Of a DNA stretch of 64,000 nt, positions 20,690 to 30,860 are shown one piece after another. This DNA comes from Symbiodinium natans (taxonomy: Eukaryota; Sar; Dinophyceae; Suessiales; Symbiodiniaceae). The stretch covers positions 267,001 to 331,000 of the forward strand of contig CAJNDS010002623.1 in NCBI GenBank assembly GCA_905221605.1, given 5' to 3'. Positions within the stretch are counted from its first letter, which is position 1, and every line of letters starts with the position of its first letter. The notes beneath the pieces were generated by a model. The model was not told where the DNA came from and searched no databases. It was given only the letters and a program-made list of their open reading frames with translations. Position numbers and translations under genes: made by a program.

Positions 20690-21020
20690 TCAAAAGGGCT
20701 AGTAGGACTTATGGTTTAGGGTTTAGGGTTGGGATGATCCCCCTTATACTAACAGCCCTTTAAAAGGGCTTGTAGGACTGAGGGTTTAGGGTTTAGGGTT
20801 CAGAGTTTAGGCTTTAGGCTTTAGGTTTTAGGGTTGGGATGATCCCCCTTATACTAACAGTCCTTAAAAGGGCTTATAGGACTGAGGGTTTAGGGTTTAG
20901 GGTTTAGGGATTGCGTTTAGGGTTGGGATGTTTACCCTGAGGGCTTATAGGACTTAGGGTTTAGGGTTTAGGGTTGGGATGTTTACCCTGATACTAACAG
21001 TCCGTAATGGGGATTATATT
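20690..21020. repeat. nested array of MITE halves and TTTAGGG
   Basis: The left half of the TTGGGATGnTCCCCCTTATACTAACAG element is repeated at least three times (about 20728, 20833 and 20970), each followed by AAGGGCTTATAGGACT and a TTTAGGG tract. This gives a compound repeat of about 100 bp. Confidence 0.7.
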
Positions 21021-21270
21021 TGAGGGGGAAAATCCTAAGTCAGATCTCACACTCTTAAACAAGAAACAGAAAATTCGGACAGAAGCGCCTTGTTGCCGAC
21101 ACCCAACAAGGGAACATATGGTCTCTTCTCTAAAATATAGGCCCTTTTGGGTACCAAATATTGGGGGTACCCCATAAACGGACATAATTGAGAGAACTGA
21201 CCAGACTGACCATACCCAGTTGTCAGACAGTGGCGTTGCGCTGGGATCGGGCCGCGTGCCGTAAGGACGA

Positions 21271-21310
21271 CTGAGGACTCGGCAGTCCCTGGCTCAGCGG
21301 AGTCCTGGTC
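21271..21310 (-). CDS. probable micro-exon (DQDSAEPGTAESS)
   Basis: The minus strand reads DQDSAEPGTAESS, closely matching QDFAEPEAVESS of the 1.3-kb array. It is an outlying paralogous exon of the same family. Confidence 0.45.
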
Positions 21311-21399
21311 ACTTTTTGAAGGGTTTAGGGTTTGCGGTTTAGGAGTTTAGAGGTTTAGAGGTTTAGGGGTTTAGGGGGTTTGGGTTTAATGTAGAGACG

Positions 21400-21680
21400 A
21401 CAAGGAAGAGCCCTATCCACATCCACAAAGTATCCCGAAGGTGTCGCCCTAAGCGGTAAGCCCTCCATACAGTTCTCCACCCAGATGGACCCTCGGCTTA
21501 CCGGGAGACTCGGACACCTACTTCGTTGCCGCTAGGTTACCATAGGGTCTCACAGGAGGAGTTATACTCCAAGGGACAAAAGCAGGGACCCTTCTGAGGT
21601 ATATGGGGGTTATATAGGGGAAAAAGATTAAGGGTCCCTTCATGGGTCCATCCTTCTACCCCTTAATCTAGATAGTTTGC
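21400..21680. other. unassigned stretch with a GATTAAGGGTCCCTTC element
   Basis: From 21400 to 21560 I see no gene. About 21565-21670 contains GTTATATAGGGG...GATTAAGGGTCCCTTCATGGGTCC, which recurs at 61507-61650 and is therefore a dispersed repeat. Confidence 0.5.
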
Positions 21681-21802
21681 TAACCTGCGGGTGCATTCAA
21701 TAACCCTCGAAACGCTAAGGCCCAAGCCTAAACCTTACAAACCCCAAACCCCCAAACCTTGCATCCACCAAACCTTACAAACCCCAAGCCCTCAACCTAA
21801 AC

Positions 21803-21912
21803 TTTGGGATGTTGCTCCTTATACGAACAGCCCTTCATAGGGATTATACTACCTCCCCCCCCTGTTAGTATCCCTACCACAAGGACTGCTAGTAAAAGGG
21901 GGTACATCCCAA
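21803..21912. mobile_element. MITE, TTGGGATGTTCCCCCTTATACTAACAG family (copy 2)
   Basis: The left end TTGGGATGTTGCTCCTTATACG and the right end TAAAAGGGGGTACATCCCAA are inverted. The interior holds GGGATTATACTACC followed by a C-run. Confidence 0.65.
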
Positions 21913-21963
21913 CCTCAACCATAAAAACCATAAGCCTTTGGCCCCCATGATGAAGCTAAGAAC

Positions 21964-22005
21964 CATGGCCTCCTCCTGTGACGCCTCCGGCTGGGACGCC
22001 TTTGG
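21964..22005 (-). CDS. probable micro-exon (SKASQPEASQEEAM)
   Basis: Fourteen minus-strand codons read SKASQPEASQEEAM. It has the same form as SKAPKPEATEAVEEA in the array (14253-14318) and SKAPKQSEVAEEAI at 23873, so three members of one exon type are present. Confidence 0.45.
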
Positions 22006-22314
22006 AGAACGATCGATCGGAGAGCGTTTTAACCCTAAACCCTGAACCCTGAACCCTAAACCCTAAACCCTAAACCGAATGAGCTTCAAGGGCTTAAGGG
22101 CTCAAGGGTTTGAGGGCTTCATGGTTTAAGGGTTTAGGGATTAGAGATTTAGGGTCCTGCTGTTCATCCCTAAACTTGATGTCCAAAGTGCGTAGCCCAA
22201 AGTGCCCATGTAGCCCTAAGCCCTAAGCCCTAAGCCCTAAACCCTAAACCCTAAACCCCAGACCCTAAACCGGGCGCGAAAGAGGTTCCTTCATGGCAGC
22301 TACAGGGCCCCTGG

Positions 22315-22428
22315 TATATGGGTAGCTCTCAAAGAGGTGGGTCCGTTTTTTGGGGGGGGCTCCTCTAGTACCAGCACTCGTACAAGAAGGACCCCAAGAG
22401 TGAGCCTAACATAGAGAACTACCCATAT
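22315..22428. mobile_element. inverted-repeat element (ATATGGGTAGCTCTC)
   Basis: ATATGGGTAGCTCTC at the left and GAGAACTACCCATAT at the right form an imperfect inverted pair of about 15 bp around a G-run. A single copy was seen. Confidence 0.45.
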
Positions 22429-22748
22429 TCGGGTTGGGGTTTAGGGTTGAGGGTTTAGGCTTTAGGGATTAGGGTGTAGGTTCTAGGGTGCATGGAGACT
22501 TCGAGTTGTAGGGTTTTGGGGAATTTCCGTGTTTAGGTTGTAGGGTTTATGGGGTTTCGGATATATTTTGGAAGGCTCTTGGAAGATTTATAGGTAGCTA
22601 TGGGTACAACTTTTAACAAGCAGCCTAGACAAGGCTGGAGACATTGATAACTACCCTGCATCTAAGCCCAGTTGCAGCCATCCACGAACCTCCAAGTAGA
22701 AGGGGTCTTTTCTGGGGATACTGCTATGATACCATGCCTTGCGTATCT

Positions 22749-22851
22749 CTAAGGGTCCATGTACCTGTGTAGTATATACTTGGGCACCAAAGCCACTATA
22801 CAGGAACAACTTAAGGCCCAAGTATACACAACAAATACATGGACGCTTAGA
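22749..22851. mobile_element. MITE, AAGGGTCCATGTACCT family (copy 5)
   Basis: CTAAGGGTCCATGTACCTGT pairs with ATACATGGACGCTTAG, with the inner ACTTGGGC...GGCCCAAGT pair present. A partial relative lies at 23571-23650. Confidence 0.7.
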
Positions 22852-22939
22852 GTCTAAGCCACCCTGAAGGAGCCCCAAATTCAAAGAATCCCCCCCGTTT
22901 TGGGGAGGGGGGAGGGGGGTGGGGGGGGGGAGAGGTGTT

Positions 22940-22973
22940 AAGCCCCCGGACCACCTCTGGCTCAACAAAGTCC
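22940..22973 (-). CDS. probable micro-exon (QDFVEPEVVRG)
   Basis: The minus strand reads QDFVEPEVVRG from a CAG, matching QDFAEPEAVES and QEFAEPEVVEA islands. Confidence 0.4.
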
Positions 22974-23131
22974 TGCGGAGGCACGGCAACTTCGGCTCCA
23001 GTTCAGAGGATCCCCCGGTACTTGCTTTAGGGCCCCCAAGTGGTCTACAAAGTACATGAGGCTTGGTAGCTGGCTGTATTCGGGGCTTTGGGGTTTTCGG
23101 GTTTAGGGCTTGGGGTGTACTTGTCAGGGTG

Positions 23132-23536
23132 TACTCGAAGGTTCATGGGGCTTACTAAATGCAGAAGGTCCAAAGTAGGGGTATAAAGCAGCTTGTATAC
23201 GGCCAGCCAGGGGACGATCGATGAATATTATGACATGATGACCCCAGTTTGAACCAAGTAGCAAGTCCCGTGAACTTTCAAGCGGGGTGTTCATGGCTGG
23301 TATCCCCAATGGACACCCAATATGTACATGCGCCAGTATCTACAAGTAGCCCTATATATATATATACACACACCGAACACCGTAAGAAGACCATAATAAA
23401 AGACCCTACCTGGCTCATACTTAGAGGTTCAATGGGTAGTGGTACATGGGGTTCTGAGTACCACTAGATAAGGTTACAACCATACAGAGCTATCCCAGTT
23501 GTTCCCCTTCTTCCAACTACCCATGAACCTCCAAGT
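23132..23536. mobile_element. two worn MITEs, CTTGGAGGTTCATGGTA family
   Basis: The first spans 23132-23283 (ACTCGAAGGTTCATGGGG to CCGTGAACTTTCAAG) and the second 23419-23536 (ACTTAGAGGTTCAATGGG to CCCATGAACCTCCAAG). The 23345-23372 stretch between them is a TA/CA microsatellite. Confidence 0.55.
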
Positions 23537-23679
23537 ATAGTCACATTGGGCCAGGGTATCTACCCTTAAGGGTCCATGTACCTGACTAGGGATACTTAGG
23601 CCTTGAAGTACTTCCTTTGTATAGGGACTTTGGGGGCCAAGTACCTTATTGAGCCTTATTGTGGTCCTTTTTTATAAGG

Positions 23680-23738
23680 GGATCCTACTATTTGAGGGGC
23701 TATTCTAGGATCCCCTACTTTCGTAAACACCCAATTTG
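23680..23738. mobile_element. dispersed element, GGATCCTACTATTTGGGGG family (copy 1)
   Basis: It reads GGGGATCCTACTATTTGAGG, then AGGATCCCCTACTTTCGTAAAC. Copies with the same two halves lie at 29036-29095, 51666-51722 and 58712-58775. The halves are inverted around GGGTCCC/GGATCC. Confidence 0.55.
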
Positions 23739-23872
23739 TGCAGTTCTGAAAATTAGGGTGCTTTCGGGGTGGTCCGTTTATAAAGTGCAATACTTATGAA
23801 GGGACCCACAAAGTGAACCGATGAAATTCAGAGAGAATCCCCCCCCCCCCCCCCCCCCCCGGCTGATTTTTC

Positions 23873-23914
23873 GATGGCCTCCTCCGCCACCTCTGATTGC
23901 TTGGGCGCCTTGGA
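23873..23914 (-). CDS. probable micro-exon (SKAPKQSEVAEEAI)
   Basis: Fourteen minus-strand codons read SKAPKQSEVAEEAI, paralogous to the islands at 14253 and 21964. A C-run of about 24 bp lies next to it. Confidence 0.45.
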
Positions 23915-24033
23915 CCAAGTAGGGCTTCTGCGTCAAGATGTGTTTGTCAACTTCACGCAGTGCGAGCATTGCCAACAAACTCAGAGCACGATGCAAGTTG
24001 GCATGTCAAAGTAGCAGCTGTGAGTCCAGTGAC

Positions 24034-24182
24034 CACTTGGAGGTTCTCATGGTACTTACTAACCAAATAGTATTGCACTTATAACCGAATTCTACCCACA
24101 TGAGGGAAAATAAGGGGTTGCTAAGTGAGAGGGCTATAAGTACAGTTTCAAATGGCTTATAAGTTCCATGAACCTCCAAGTA
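24034..24182. mobile_element. MITE, CTTGGAGGTTCATGGTA family (full copy)
   Basis: CACTTGGAGGTTCTCATGGTA pairs with TTCCATGAACCTCCAAGTA. The arms contain ACTTACTAACC and its inverse GGCTTATAAGT. One of the better preserved copies. Confidence 0.7.
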
Positions 24183-24195
24183 GGGCGAGGGGTTG

Positions 24196-24234
24196 GGCTA
24201 GCGCCTCGACGACCTCTGGCTCCGCGAACTCCTG
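24196..24234 (-). CDS. probable micro-exon (QEFAEPEVVEALA)
   Basis: Thirteen minus-strand codons read QEFAEPEVVEALA from CAG-GA, a clear member of the EPEAVEA set. It lies 14 bp from the MITE at 24034-24182 and is followed by a TTTAGGG tract. Confidence 0.5.
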
Positions 24235-24469
24235 AAGGCATGCTCTGCCGCAAGCAAGCCCCGGGTTTAGGGTTTAGGGTTTAGGGTTTAGGGTTTAGGG
24301 TTTATCGTAAACATCGGACTACACAGGGCTAAACAGGGTTTAGGGTTTAAGGTTTAGGGTTTAGGGAGACTGGCTATATGTAGGTCACTATACTCCTAAT
24401 TACTTATAACCCCCATTAAGGTATTTATTACCCTACGTACTAAACGCCCCGATCCTCCAAGTAGAGCCT

Positions 24470-24780
24470 AAGTTCAAACGACTGCAATGGTAGGCAACAT
24501 GGGGAGTTCTGGCATCACAACTCGGCAAAAGTCTCCGCGCACCTTCGAGGGCAGTAACCTAGACAACCTAATGTAGGTGTCGGAAGAACTACCAATAGCA
24601 TTCCTTAAAGGCTCCCTTTATATGGAAAATTCTAACAAGCCCCCAAAAGCCTATTTTAGCTAGGTAAGGCCCTTGCATTAAACAAGAAGACTGCTGAGGC
24701 ACACAAGGAAGGAGAAAGCCAGGTCCGCGTGCTCACACGTCGCATGCAAGAGAGTCAAAGTGTTGAGGGGAATCCCCAAG
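24470..24780. other. unassigned stretch
   Basis: I see no supported gene, element or repeat in this interval, other than a TCCTCCAAGTAG end at 24455-24466 that belongs to a GGATCGGGG-type element. Confidence 0.4.
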
Positions 24781-24889
24781 GCCCTAAACCCTAAACCCTA
24801 AACCCTAAACCCTAAACCCTAAACCCAGAAAGAACCATGGAATCCTACTAAAAGACAAAAGCGGTACCGCTGGGTCCTCGGTCCTGGGT

Positions 24890-24962
24890 GCGTAAAGCTC
24901 CCTTGACTCTCAACCTTCTTACTTAATAAGTAAGAAGGTTGAGAGTCAAGGGAGCTTTACGC
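24890..24962. mobile_element. 73-bp perfect palindrome (35-bp arms)
   Basis: GCGTAAAGCTCCCTTGACTC opens an arm whose exact inverse closes at GAGTCAAGGGAGCTTTACGC. The arms are 35 bp with a 3-nt centre and no mismatch. Identical arms of this length can form a hairpin or cruciform. It may be a fold-back element or a replication or assembly product. Confidence 0.75.
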
Positions 24963-25009
24963 AAATATACCTCGAATGAATACACTCACCTGGGAACCTG
25001 TAGAAATAT

Positions 25010-25345
25010 AGCTTTATATATACACACATATATGTGTATAAAAAATAGATTTCAAGAAAGTGGGAGGAACACACACACACACATACATATACATATACAT
25101 ACATGTATATATATACATATATATATATATATGAATATTAGTACATAAATAAATAAAAAAACTAAACAACTAAAGAAAACATACATAAACAAATAAATAC
25201 AAAACATAGAAAATACATAAAGACAAAATAAGAAAATGAATAAATACATAAATGAAAAGATAGGAAAATTGAAACAAAAAACATAATTTGTATATATACA
25301 TATGTATATACATATGTATGTATACATATAGATACATATAAGTAT
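25010..25345. repeat. TA/CA microsatellite and AAATACATA low-complexity block
   Basis: ATATACACACATATAT, (AC)n, (TATACA)n and A-rich AATAAATACAT stretches run over about 330 bp. Open frames on either strand here are repeat translations. Confidence 0.8.
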
Positions 25346-25414
25346 GTATGGATTTCAATACAGCGGGAGAAAATTTCCCTAACCCCCGAACCTGAAACCC
25401 TCCAAACCCCAAAA

Positions 25415-25519
25415 CTACTATGTGCTTAAGAATCCCAAAAGAACAAAAGATAATCATCCCTGTATTCCCCTTCATAAGGAATAGTACTTTATTTTTCGGG
25501 GTTCTCAAGCAAATAGTAG
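25415..25519. mobile_element. MITE, ACTATTTGCTTAAGAACCCC family (copy 2)
   Basis: CTACTATGTGCTTAAGAATCCC pairs with GGGGTTCTCAAGCAAATAGTAG. The interior is AT-rich with AAAGATAATCA. Confidence 0.65.
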
Positions 25520-25550
25520 AAACAGGGCTACGACGTGAACTTGGGCTCTC

Positions 25551-25589
25551 AGACTCTGGCGTCGACCGTTCCTGGCTCCTCGAACTCCT
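25551..25589 (-). CDS. probable micro-exon (EFEEPGTVDARV)
   Basis: After a TAG-GAG acceptor-like junction the minus strand reads EFEEPGTVDARV. It resembles DQDSAEPGTAESS at 21271. Confidence 0.4.
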
Positions 25590-26090
25590 ACCAGGGGTTT
25601 CGAGTTGAGCTCTTCGAGGTTGGTTTAGGGTTTAGGGTGTAGGGTTTAGAGTTTAGAATTTAGGGTTTAGGGTTTGGGGTTTAGGGTTTAGGGGTTTACG
25701 CTTCAGGGAGGGTTTTGAGACTTGAGGTTTTGGGTAGCATCAGGCTCCATGAGATGTAGGGTTTAGGGTTCAAGTGCAGATGCTGCCCAGAACCCGAAGA
25801 GCGTCAGATGATCATGTGCAATCCATGTAGTTTTGGGGTTCAGGGTTTAGGGGTTCCTAAGCCCTGAACCGAAATCCGAAACTCTAAAACCCTCAGCCCC
25901 TAGCGTGAACCAGCAAAAACACCCAACCCAATCCCGTCACTCTGCGTGCCCCAAACCCGCTGCCCGTGGCCTGCTTGGCGGGCTTGGGGGAGAGGACCTG
26001 GCATACTTGGAGGCTACTGGGTTGCTGTACCTAGGGTTGTGATGAATAGGGGAACTTTACTTACAAGTGGTTGTATATGGGGTAGCACTT

Positions 26091-26181
26091 ACGATGGTCC
26101 CCCTTATACTAACAGTCTTTAATAGGGATTATAATATGGGGTACTAGAACCCCTATTAGTATATAAGGGGGAGCATCCCAA
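26091..26181. mobile_element. MITE, TTGGGATGTTCCCCCTTATACTAACAG family (copy 3)
   Basis: ACGATGGTCCCCCTTATACTAACAG pairs with TATTAGTATATAAGGGGGAGCATCCCAAG. Confidence 0.65.
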
Positions 26182-26599
26182 GCAGCACCCATACAGCGTG
26201 TCACATTGGGGGCACGTCTCTCTCTCGAGTGTAAACTCGATAGCCCTATAACCCTTAAGGTTCATGCAGGTTTGTATCTCTACAACAGGAACGTACACTT
26301 AAAGCCTGGTCTGTTATAGAGTGTCTTCGAGGTGTTGATTGTTTAGTAGCCTAGCATGGAATCAGAGGGCAAAGTCTTCCACTTGAAGGGATTAGGGTCT
26401 ACGATATCGGCATGTCCCAAAATAGGGGTACCTCAATACACCCCCCAAATACTACAACAGGAACCCCTAAAAAGGGTACCTCTGCTTTCGGAAGCCCCAT
26501 GAAACCCCCTATCAGAACACGGGGCTTCATGAAAGCCTCCATGAATACCATGCCAGATGTGCTCCACCAGCAACGCTGGCCAACCGGAGGCAGGTTGCC

Positions 26600-26695
26600 G
26601 GTTTAGGGTTTAGGGTTTAGGGGTTTAGGGGTTTAGGGGTTTAGGGGTTTAGGGTTTAGGGTTTAGGGTTTAGGGTTTAGTTTAGGGTTTAGGGT
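26600..26695. repeat. TTTAGGG and TTTAGGGG tract
   Basis: Heptamer TTTAGGG and octamer TTTAGGGG units are intermixed, with a short run of pure octamers at about 26615-26655. Confidence 0.85.
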
Positions 26696-27050
26696 TGAGA
26701 GCTATTTTTGCTGTGCTTGGGCCCCAAAGTCCCTATAGAGGAGGTACTTGAAGGCCCAAGTAATCCCTGTTTAGGAACAGGGACCCCTATCGACAGCCCC
26801 AACGATATCAGCTTTGGTGGCGACATCGCCCTACACGTCATGACATGGCATTGTAAGCCTCCTCAACCCGCAAAAATATTTGGCTGACTTCTGAACCCCT
26901 CCTAAAAGTTAATAGGTTTTAGGGTTTAGGGTTTAGGCTCTCCTTCTTGTAGATTCTACAAAATCCCAAAGGGTTAAAGCCCTAAGAGCCAGCCAGAAGG
27001 AAGCCAAGAATAGGGTCCCAGGTAAACCCCGTACAAGCTCCAAAGCCCCT

Positions 27051-27155
27051 CTTAGTTGCTGAGTTAATAAGCCCCCAAAAAAAGTGTACACTTTCAGTTC
27101 TATAGGGGATTATGGTATCCCAAACAGTGTAAAGTGTACTCACTCAGCAACTAAG
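27051..27155. mobile_element. MITE with CTTAGTTGCTGAGT termini
   Basis: The left end CTTAGTTGCTGAGT and the right end ACTCAGCAACTAAG are perfect inverses. An inner AGTGTACACTTT/AAAGTGTACTC pair extends the symmetry. A single copy was seen. Confidence 0.65.
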
Positions 27156-27523
27156 CCCTTATCCCAAGTGAAATGTCAAGGCCCGGGCGTCATCATCGAA
27201 GCCGAAGTCATCGCCCCAGCCTACAAACTTAGAGTTGTTTGTGCAAGGGTTTAAGGTTTAGGGTTTAGGGTTTAGGGTTTAGGGTGTCCCCTTAAGCCCT
27301 AAATCAAACCGGAAGCCCCAGACATAGGCACAACCCAAGCCTCTTCAAAAACGGAGACTGCTCGAGCAACTGACCTAAATGCCGGGATCCTAGATCCTAA
27401 GCCCGAAAAACCCAGAATCCTAAACCCTAAACCCTGACCCCTAAATCCTCAACCCTAAGCCCTAATATACCTTAAACCATGTAAAAGGAACCCTTTCATG
27501 TTTCTTTCCTTCATTCAGGGGTA

Positions 27524-27617
27524 CCCAGAGACTCCAAAATCACTTCATTAATCATTTTAGGATTCTTATCATAATTTAAGGGGTATTCCTTAACTAAGGG
27601 GTTTTGGAGTCTCTGGG
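27524..27617. mobile_element. MITE with the termini of the 9.7-kb CACTA-like element (copy 2)
   Basis: The 94-bp element has ends CCCAGAGACTCCAAAA and the exact inverse, a mirrored sub-terminal AATTTAAGG tract, and a flanking TA on both sides (27522-27523, 27618-27619). The left arm is slightly shortened relative to the copy at 8676. Confidence 0.8.
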
Positions 27618-27849
27618 TATTGGGACTCCTGGGATGTAACTACCTTCAGGCCCATAGTCGATCACTTCGCGCTGCAGTTCCCTTTTTGGGCGTGGGGCGC
27701 AGGCGGTGGGGGGGTGGGGGGGTGGGGGGAGGACTGACAGCCCCCTTTTAGGGTTCAGGGTTTAAAAGTGGTGTTGAGTTTCAGGTACCTTCCTAAACAC
27801 TGATGCCCGTCTTGGCTAACTGCTCGAAATAAACCAAACGCATGCCCAA

Positions 27850-28015
27850 ACATCAAACCCCAAACCCCAAACCCCAAACCCCAAACCCCAAACAGCCATA
27901 CGCCCTAAACCCTTCACATTGTAGCCCTAAACCCTAAACCCTAAACCGTAAAACCTAAACCCTAAACCCCTAACCCCTAACCCCAAACCCCAAACCCCAA
28001 ACCCCGAACCCTACT
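27850..28015. repeat. CCCCAAA and CCCTAAA variant blocks
   Basis: Pure CCCCAAA units, then a unique gap, then CCCTAAA, then CCCCAAA again. Confidence 0.85.
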
Positions 28016-28660
28016 TACCCCGGTACGGCGGCGCTCTGCTAAGGCGCGGGCCATCATCGGACATCTGAGGCGGCTCCTTGCTTTCGCGTTTAGGGCTAAG
28101 GGTTTAGGGTTTAGGGTTAAGGGATTGGGGTTTAGGGTTTAGGGTTTAGGGCTTAGGGTTTAGGGTTTAGGGTTTGCGGTTTACGGCTTAGGGTGCAGGG
28201 GGTGTTCTAGGAGGTTCATGGCGAGTTATACTACCCTGAGGGTCTATTCGTAGCACGTACTGCTATGGAATAACAGGTACATAACAAAAACACCGAAGGT
28301 AGCAGCGTTTTTGGGTGCCTACTTCTATAGTGGTACTACAGCTGGACCCTTAGGGCATTATGGCTTGGGGTGCGGGGCAACTCTGGCCATCAAAGGGTTA
28401 TACCCTTATGGAGGGTGCTTATGCGCAGAATTAAGACTACGCGTGACCCTCCAAGTTCTTCAAGGTACAGGGCTCAAGGCCGCAGGCATTTAGGTCTTAA
28501 CCCAAGAGCAACCTGATGGTTGAGCTTAAGTTACAGCTGCACTTCGGATACCGTGCTGGTCTAGCTGCGCTGCCAACTGCCTATTTTGTACTTTGCAGCG
28601 CAGACGGTCACACATCTCGCGCGGCATATAGAAGTCCGAAATGAACCTTGTAACACCCAA

Positions 28661-28872
28661 AAAGGCGAACATGCAAACATGTCCAAGGGACTCACCCTAA
28701 ACCCTAAACTCGAAACCCTAAACCCTCAACAACGCAACTACAAAAGCAGCATGCCTCCACCATCTCAGGCTGGGTGGAGGTTTGCAACTCCTTCGAACCC
28801 AGCTCAGGTCCATGCAGCTTCAGAGCATACTTGGGCCTTAAAGAGTAGCTTAAGGGCCCAAGTGTAAACTGT
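28661..28872. repeat. segmental duplicate A (with 30064-30276)
   Basis: It opens with AAAGGCGAACATGCAA and includes CTCCACCATCTCAGGCTGGG and TTCGAACCCAGCTCAGG, then ends in ACTTGGGCC...GGGCCCAAGT. The partner at 30064-30276 keeps the same order with substitutions and one insertion. The CCCTAAA content differs between copies. Confidence 0.75.
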
Positions 28873-29602
28873 AGGGGCACACACCCTAAACCCTAAACCC
28901 TAAACCCTAAACCCTAAGCCTGAGGCTTCGACCCGCTCCAAACAAGAAACCAGGAAGCCAAGAAAAGCAGCCCCCCAATCTAAATGGGGGCTTACGCAAC
29001 TAAGGGGGTAACTTGTTGGGGTCCCCCCGCTATGAGGGGATCCTACTATTTGGGGGTCTACATTATTAGGGGTCCCCTATCTTCGTAAACCCCAAAAATC
29101 CCTACTTACACCCTAAACCCTAAACCCTAAACCCAAAACCCGATATCCTTCTAAGTTTAAAACAAAAACAGCTCAGGGCTGATCTTGGAGCAGGGAGCCG
29201 TGCGCTGGCGTTGGTCTTAGGAAGGGTGTTCAGGGTTCAGGGTTGAGGGTTAAGGGTTTAGGGTTTTGGGTTTGGGATTGGGAGCTTGGGGGCTGGGTTG
29301 GGGGCCTAGCCCTAACCCTGGACACTTTGACCCGAAGAACACCCAAGTCACCCTCAGACTTTCGTGGAAAGCAAGGTCAACCCATCCCTATGGGTGAAGG
29401 GCGGCTTGGCTCGCGAGGTCTATAGGGATTTCGGCTTAGGCACTGGAGTTTGTAGGGTTCGGGTTTAGGGTTTAGGGTTCAGGGTTCAGGGTTCAGGGTT
29501 CAGGGTTGGGGTTTGGGGTTTTGGCGTAAGTGAAATGGATCATTGCACTGGTCTAACTGCTCGCCCCACACCCACTGTCGCTCATCACCCACTGTTCTAA
29601 CC

Positions 29603-30076
29603 TGACGGAAACTCGTGCCAAAGAGCATCCAAAAGCTTGGTTGCAGACAACCATTCTGGGAGCTGCACCTCTCAAAGGTCCCAGCCCTGCGCTTGAGGCC
29701 AAGGGTCCTCCAAGCCAAGGCGACTGAGCCCGTCAGCTGGATTGGAATCAGAGTCCACCCATTCATACCAAACTCGACTCCTCAGAGTCTGCGTGAGCAG
29801 GGCCGCACATTGGGCAATGAGGTGGACGTCCCCCACATCAGAAGTTTCCTGGATGAGACTTGAAACCGCGGCCTCGTTGTCCACAAACCACACGATGTCG
29901 GAGGCTTGCAGCAGGTCACCATCCATTGTCGGGACAGCCAGACCACACAACGACTCGCCCGGAAAGATTTGTTGCTTGCGAGCATCCCAACGCGATGGAA
30001 TGGATTCCGGCACGACTTCAAAGATTTCCGCACTCCTAAGTACTGAAAGATTCCGTTCGTGGACAAAGGCGAACAT
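29603..30076 (-). pseudogene. retroelement RNase H-like fragment
   Basis: The minus strand reads a 134-codon piece with an early acidic residue in IFPGESLCGL (residue 41), then WFVDNEAAVSSL (D66) and SDSNPADGLSR (about residues 109-119). This is the arrangement of the RNase H domain that follows reverse transcriptase in LTR-type retroelements of dinoflagellates and other eukaryotes. A TGA stop at 29672-29674 interrupts the frame; the same frame continues as EVQLPEWLSATKLLDALWHE to about 29603. No reverse transcriptase, integrase or LTR was found nearby. At its 5' side it abuts the duplicated segment at 30064, so it is a truncated, dead fragment. Confidence 0.75.
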
Positions 30077-30276
30077 GCAACCATGTCCAACGAACTCACC
30101 CTAAACCTGAACCCTAAGCAGCGCAACTGCAACAGCAGCTTGCCTCCACCATCTCAGGCTGGGTGGAGGTTTGCAACTCCTTCGAACCCAGCTCAGGGCG
30201 ATTTCCCAAGGGGTTCATGCAGCTTTATTGCATACTTGGGCCGTAAAGGGTAGCTTAAGGGCCCAAGTATGGACTT
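30064..30276. repeat. segmental duplicate B (with 28661-28872)
   Basis: See the partner. The start AAAGGCGAACATGCAACC overlaps the first codons of the RNase H fragment. This suggests the duplicated piece originally contained, or was captured beside, retroelement sequence. Confidence 0.75.
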
Positions 30277-30674
30277 TATTCAAGGGAATCCAACTTGGAC
30301 CCGAAGGATGTACCCCTAAGAGGTTGCCAGATTGTGAATACACTCAAGAGGTCTAGTAGCGATGTCGGTTTAGGGTTTAAAGTTTGCAGGGATTAGGATT
30401 TCGGGCTTCGGGGTCTTTGCCCTAAAGTCTCGCAGCCTGAGCCCTACCTCGCAGGGGGCTACCTCAATTCCAGGACTGCCTCACTGGGTATCACTCGGGA
30501 ACTAGCGAAGTAAGTACCCCCGGATGTTTCGTCCAAATTCCCTGCTAACAAAGAGACCCTAAACCCCAAACCCTCATTCCCAAATTCCGTACTGCAGAAC
30601 CAGATGCTGAACCCCAAACCCTAAACCCGAAACCCTAAACCCGAAACCCTGAATCCCAATTTCCCTACTAAGAG

Positions 30675-30713
30675 CCGGTGAGCCTCCACCACCTCCGGTA
30701 GCTTGGGCTCCTG
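30675..30713 (-). CDS. probable micro-exon (QEPKLPEVVEAHR)
   Basis: Thirteen minus-strand codons read QEPKLPEVVEAHR. The duplicate at 32450-32485 reads QEPKLPEVEAHR, differing by exactly one codon. An in-frame indel is what selection for protein would allow. Confidence 0.55.
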
Positions 30714-30734
30714 GCACCCAAGGTGCGGACTTAG

Positions 30735-30846
30735 GGTTTAGGGTTTAGGGGTTTAGGGTTTAGGGGTTTGGGGGTTTAGGGGTTTAGGGGTTTAGGGGTT
30801 TAGGGGTTTAGGGGTTCAGGGGTTTAGGGGTTTAGGGGTTTAGGGG
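30735..30846. repeat. TTTAGGGG octamer array
   Basis: After a few TTTAGGG units the tract becomes a run of TTTAGGGG octamers. This variant block is absent from the same position in copy 2 of the duplication. Confidence 0.85.
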
Positions 30847-30860
30847 TTAGGGCGTAGCCT

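Noticed and set aside
20690-21020. CRISPR-like spaced repeats
   Set aside because: The repeats are MITE halves and TTTAGGG in a eukaryotic context. Spacers are not unique and no cas gene exists.
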